Origin: Archivesica marissinica | Taxonomy: Eukaryota; Mollusca; Bivalvia; Venerida; Vesicomyidae | NCBI GenBank assembly: GCA_014843695.1 | Contig: CM026386.1 | Span: forward strand, 90,751,955-90,815,954 | Reading direction: 5' to 3' | DNA length: 64,000 bases | Shown: positions 59,432 to 64,000 of the stretch, one piece after another | Numbering within the stretch: position 1 is the stretch's first letter | Layout of the letters: each line of letters starts with the position of its first letter | The notes under the pieces: model-generated | Databases searched by the model: none | What the model saw: the letters and a program-made list of their open reading frames with translations, nothing else | Told to the model about the DNA's origin: nothing | Translations under genes and position numbers: made by a program

Positions 59432-62400
59432 AATCCTGGAATATTAATGGTTTGACTAGTGACAAAAAACACTCACCTGAATTCCTGAACATTATAGCAC
59501 AACACGACACTATTTTTCTATATGAGACATGGACCAATAAAGACAGTGATGTTGAGCTTTCGGAGTATCTTTCATATAACTTCTATAGACGATTCCAAAA
59601 CCGCAACGCGAAGCGATGCAGTGGAGGCATCGTACTATGCTATAAAGAACATTTGGCACCTTGTATTAGTATTATCAGAACACATTATGACACTATTATT
59701 TGGCTTAAACTAGACCGACACTTCTTTCACTTTGATAACGATGTTTTTATATGTGGAACTTATATCTGGTGTGAAAATTCACCTGCTTACAATATTACAG
59801 CTGTGGACTTGTTTGATACCATACAAAATGATATATATGAGTTTGATAGCTTAGGACATATGTATCTCGTGGGAGATTGGAACAGCCGGGTAGGCACAAA
59901 ACATGATTTTATCGATTGTGATGTTTTAAACAACAATATTGATGATATTGATTATATACCAGATTGTAACCTGCATAGGGCCTCAATGGATAAAACGTGT
60001 AATAATTTTGGTATAAAATTACTCGACCTATGTAAATCCTCGGGTCTTCGCATAGCTAATGGGCGCTTATATGATGACGTAAACGGCTTATACACATTTG
60101 CAAATACACAAGGTGCCTCGGTAATTGATTTATTGTTATCGAAAGAAAACGATTTTCCTTTGTTATGTGATTTTCGTGTAAACCCATTTAATGAATATAG
60201 TGACCATGCGGGCATATTATTTGTATTAAAATGTAACGTTACTTTTGATAGCGTTCATGAGGAAACAGGGGTCAGATTTAAATGGGACGATAGTCTAATT
60301 AATGCCTTTCGCTCAGGTATTATTGCAAGTTTGCCTGATTTTAATCGCATAACGAATACAATTAATATACATAGTAGAGAATCTGTCAATAACGTATTAA
60401 ATACATTTACCAATACAATGCGAGACGTGGCGGATCCGTTATATAAGAAATGTTTTAAGCGTAATAGATCCATGCCATGCTTTAGTGATAAACCCATTGC
60501 CAGTCATGCGGAATGGTTTGACACTGAATGTATTGAAGCGAGAAATCTGTATGTAAATGCCCAACATATTTTTAATAGACTTAAATCTGAGCATAGTAGG
60601 GAGCAATTTTGTTATAATAAAAAAATATATAAAGATTTATGTAAGAGAAAACGATATGCTAACAAGCTTAAGAAATTATTAGAAATTGAAAAATTGAAAC
60701 ATGCTAAGCCAAAACAGTTTTGGAAATATTTTAAACGAAATAATAACAAGTCTGCATCTAATAATATAACTCTTGAAGATTTAAAAAAATATTTTGCAGA
60801 GTTAGGAAATGATGCTGCACAATCCGAAAACCCGGATGCAGAGAATTTTTGTGATAACCATGACTTCGATAATTTAGATTGTTCATTTGATGAGCTTGAC
60901 AGGCGTATAACTATTGAGGAAATTGTATCTGCTGTCAAGGGTTTAAAAGCCATGGGTAATGATTTTATTATGAATGAATATTTGATTACAGGTATCGATA
61001 TTCTATCAGGTCATATATGTGATATTTTTAATGCTATTTTGGACTCAGGCTATTTTCCAGATAAATGGACAGAAGGTGTTATTATCCCGTTGCATAAAAA
61101 GGGTGATACAAACAATGTAAATAACTACAGGGGAATAACATTAGTGAGCTGCTTATCTAAATTGTTTACTTCAGTTTTAAATAAAAGAATTGTTAAATTT
61201 TGTGAAACAAATAATGTAATATCAGATGCACAGTTTGGGTTCAGAAAAGGGCGTTCAACGGTTGATGCGTTGTTTATTTTAACCAATATTGTTCAAAACT
61301 ACTTGTTTAATAACAAAAGACTGTATTGTGCATACATTGATTTATGTAAATGTTTTGATACTATTTATAGAAATGCCCTGTGGATGAAATTATATAAATG
61401 TGGTATACAAGGAAAGCTGTTAAGGATTATTAGAGACATGTACCAAAAAGTAAAGTCTTGTGTTAGAAGTTGTAACAGTTATACCGATTATTTTGAATAT
61501 GCAGTTGGCTTACGACAAGGGGAGATAATGTCTCCACTTTTATTTTCTCTATTTGTGGAAGATCTGGAACTATTTTTACAAGATAACACTAATACAGGAT
61601 TGTTAATAGATGATATTGTATTAATGTTACTGCTATTCGCAGACGATATGGTTATATTTGGTAAATCACCACATGAACTACAAACTAGCCTAAATAAGTT
61701 ACATGAGTACTGCGAGTTATGGGGCTTAAAAGTTAATACAATAAAAACTAAGATAATGGTTTTTCGTAAAAGGGGTGGCCTACTTGCAAATGAATCATGG
61801 ACATATAATGGGATCATCATCGTCATCGTGAATGATTTTAACTATTTGGGTACTGTTTTTAATTATACTGGTAACTTTACTCTGAACCAACAATATTTAT
61901 CTGGGAAGGCCTTAAAATCTTTAAATATTCTTTTAGTTAACTGTACCAAGATAAACCTTAAACCGAAACTACTTTGTCAGCTTTTTGATGCCTTTGTTGG
62001 CTCTATTTTGAACTACTCATCTGAAATTTGGGGGTTCACCAAATCTAAAGAGTTGGAAAGAATTCAATTGAAATTTTGTAAACGTATTTTAAATGTAAGG
62101 GTCACTTCATGTTCTACAGGAGTTTACGGGGAGCTAGGTAGATATCCCCTTTATATTTCCCGTTATATTCGCATTATTAAATACTGGTTCAAATTATTAA
62201 ATACAGATAATATCATCCTTAGTAGAGTATATAATCAATCTGTAAGTGATATGAATAACGGTGCTAAAAACTGGGTATCACAACTTAAAGAGATGCTATG
62301 TAATTATGGCTTTGCAACTATTTGGGAAGATCCATACTATGTAAATGTTAATACTTTTATATGTTTGTTTAAGCAACGGATTATTGATTGCTTTATACAA

Positions 62401-62838
62401 GGGTGGTTTGGTAGTAAAGACACAAGTGGTGTGCTTGTATTGTATAATAGTTGTAAATTGCGTTTTGAATACGAAACCTATCTCGATAATATTCCATATA
62501 ATTTACGATACTTAATAACTAGGTTAAGAATTTCAGCTCATTCATTAAGAATTCATACAGGTAGATATGGCCAAACTAAAATACCACAAACCTAACGGTT
62601 TTGCTCATGCTGTAAATCGAGAGATTTGGAAGATGAATATCATTTTTTACTTGTTTGTAAATGCTATATGCATTTGCGAATCAAATTTATTAAAAAATAC
62701 TACTTTGTAAGACCAAATATGGCAAAGTGTATTGAATTGTTACAATCAAACAATAGAACTATATTATTGAACTTAGCATTATACTACAAACAAGCTGTTG
62801 CTATAAGAACTTCGATATTAAATATCATAGTGCATTAA
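59416..62838 (+). pseudogene. Nearly intact LINE ORF2 (endonuclease and reverse transcriptase) inserted in the 61-bp satellite
   Basis: A 1059-codon frame. Its first six codons (MSTFTQ) come from the satellite and LINE sequence begins at SWNINGL. Endonuclease features: FLYETWTN, LVGDWNSRVG, GASVIDLLLS and YSDHAGI. Reverse transcriptase features: NYRGITLVSCLSKLF, DAQFGFRKGRSTVDA, GLRQGEIMSPLLFSLFVEDL and the catalytic LLLFADDMVIFGK (about 61633). An in-frame TAA at 62593-62595 cuts off the last 80 codons, which carry a Cys/His finger (CSCCKS ... EYHFLLVC). The product would nick DNA and reverse-transcribe its own RNA. ORF1 and the first residues of ORF2 are missing, so the copy is 5'-truncated. 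Confidence 0.85.
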
Positions 62839-63120
62839 CCTCTATAATAGGTTATTAAATACAGTATAATATTGTTGTTGATCAAGTTGTATATAGTTGT
62901 ACGTAGAATAAGCGGTAAGCAACATTCAATATACTTACCTTGTTTCCCAGAATAAACAAGTATACATGCACATGTATATTTGCATACATACTAAATAAGT
63001 AATTTGTAATATTAAAGTTTATCCTCTCTAAAAACAAATATATATCTATTCTAATTATATTCTAAAATTTCTACTCAATACATGTATAATTAGCTTGTAT
63101 GACATTGATCACGTGTAAAT
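62839..63120 (+). other. 3' untranslated part of the LINE
   Basis: AT-rich non-coding sequence between the LINE stop and the return of the 61-bp satellite near 63121; no poly(A) or tetranucleotide tail is evident at the junction. Confidence 0.5.
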
Positions 63121-64000
63121 AGTATACTCTTACATGTGACACATAGTTTGTTAAGTTCGTACAATTACGAAAATATTTAATATAATACTCTTACATGTGA
63201 CACATAGCTTGTTAAGTTAGTACATTTACGCACATATTTAATATAATACTCATACATTTGACATATAGTTTGTTAAGTTCATACATTTACGCACATATTT
63301 AATATAATACTCTTACATGTGAAACATAGTTTGTTAAGTTCGTACAATTACGCAATGATTTAATATAATACTCTTTCATGTGACTCATAGTTTGTTAAGT
63401 TCATACAGTTAAGCAAATATTTAATATAATACACTTACATTTGACATATAGTGTGTTAAGTTCGTATATTTACGCAAATATTAAATATAATACTCTTACA
63501 GTTGACATATAGTTTGTTAAGTTCGTATATTTACGCAATGATTTAATATAATACTCTTACATGTGACACATGGTTTGTTAAGTTCGTATAATTACGTAAA
63601 GATTTAATATAATACTCTTACATGTGACACATGGTTTGTTAAGTTCGTACAATTACGCAATGATTTAATATAATACTCTTTCATGTGACTCATAGTTTGT
63701 TAAGTTCATACAGTTAAGCAAATATTTAATATAATACACTTACATGTGACATATAGTTTGTTAAGTTCGTACATTTACGCAAATATTAAATATAATACTC
63801 TTACATTTGACTTATAGTTTGTTAAGTTCGTACAATTATGCAAAGATTTAAAATAATACTCTTTCATGTGACACATAGTTTGTTAAGTTCGTACATTTAC
63901 GTAAAGTTTTAATATAATACTCTTACATGTGACATATAGTTTGTTAAGTTCGTACATTTACGCAAATATTTAATATAATACTCTTACATCTGACACATAG
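63121..64000 (+). repeat. 61-bp satellite, right block, about 14 copies, continues beyond the window
   Basis: The same unit as at 56589-59431 resumes at ATACTCTTACATGTGACAC, about 13 bp further into the unit than where the left block stopped. A two-unit variant (CATACAGTTAAGCAAATATT with TTTCATGTGACTCATAG) recurs at about 63390 and 63700. Confidence 0.95.

Overview
The window looks like AT-rich, repeat-dominated animal nuclear DNA. It holds split coding exons with canonical splice sites, several families of LINE, SINE and DNA transposon, and no bacterial operon structure. The style of the LINEs, the tRNA-derived SINEs and the very high minisatellite load suggest a lophotrochozoan, probably a bivalve mollusc. 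That assignment is inference, because no marker gene fixes the species.

The only host gene I can support is a secretin-family (class B1) G-protein-coupled receptor on the + strand. Two exons (19348-19458 and 46530-46693) carry five of the six cysteines of the extracellular hormone-receptor domain. Their splice phases match (phase 1 into phase 1) across a 27-kb intron. The residues around the Trp-Asp and Cys-Trp-Pro motifs look most like parathyroid-hormone-type receptors, but the subtype is uncertain. Exons for the N-terminus and the seven transmembrane helices are not seen and probably lie outside the window.

Layout. 1-2821: decayed left part of a protein-primed DNA polymerase B element (Polinton/adintovirus-like). 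2822-10056: three minisatellites (43, 37 and 64 bp). 10057-12830: mostly unannotated DNA with SINE-like pieces and a short array of CRE-like TGACGTCA sites. 12831-19347: a 6.5-kb array of a 54/55-bp unit that runs in register into the 3' splice site and first codons of receptor exon 1. 19459-46529: the intron, holding a DIRS-like fragment, a Tc1 relic, a lone LINE ORF1, three decayed LINEs, SINEs, a duplicated tRNA-like sequence and 27-, 34/35-, 11- and 17-bp arrays; the 17-bp array ends 32 bp before exon 2. 46694-52676: 30-, 50- and 25-bp arrays. 52681-55677: a complete Kolobok-type DNA transposon with TTAA target duplication. 56589-64000: a 61-bp satellite split by a nearly intact LINE.

Minisatellite arrays make up roughly a third of the window, from at least twelve unrelated units. 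Several have clear higher-order periods (850, 2142, 162, 102 and 399 bp). The most notable observation is that the 54-bp array appears to be built from the intron-exon boundary of the receptor exon, so about 118 copies carry a remnant of a 3' splice site and of the start of the hormone-binding domain. Most long open frames in the window are products of stop-free repeat units and are not annotated as genes.
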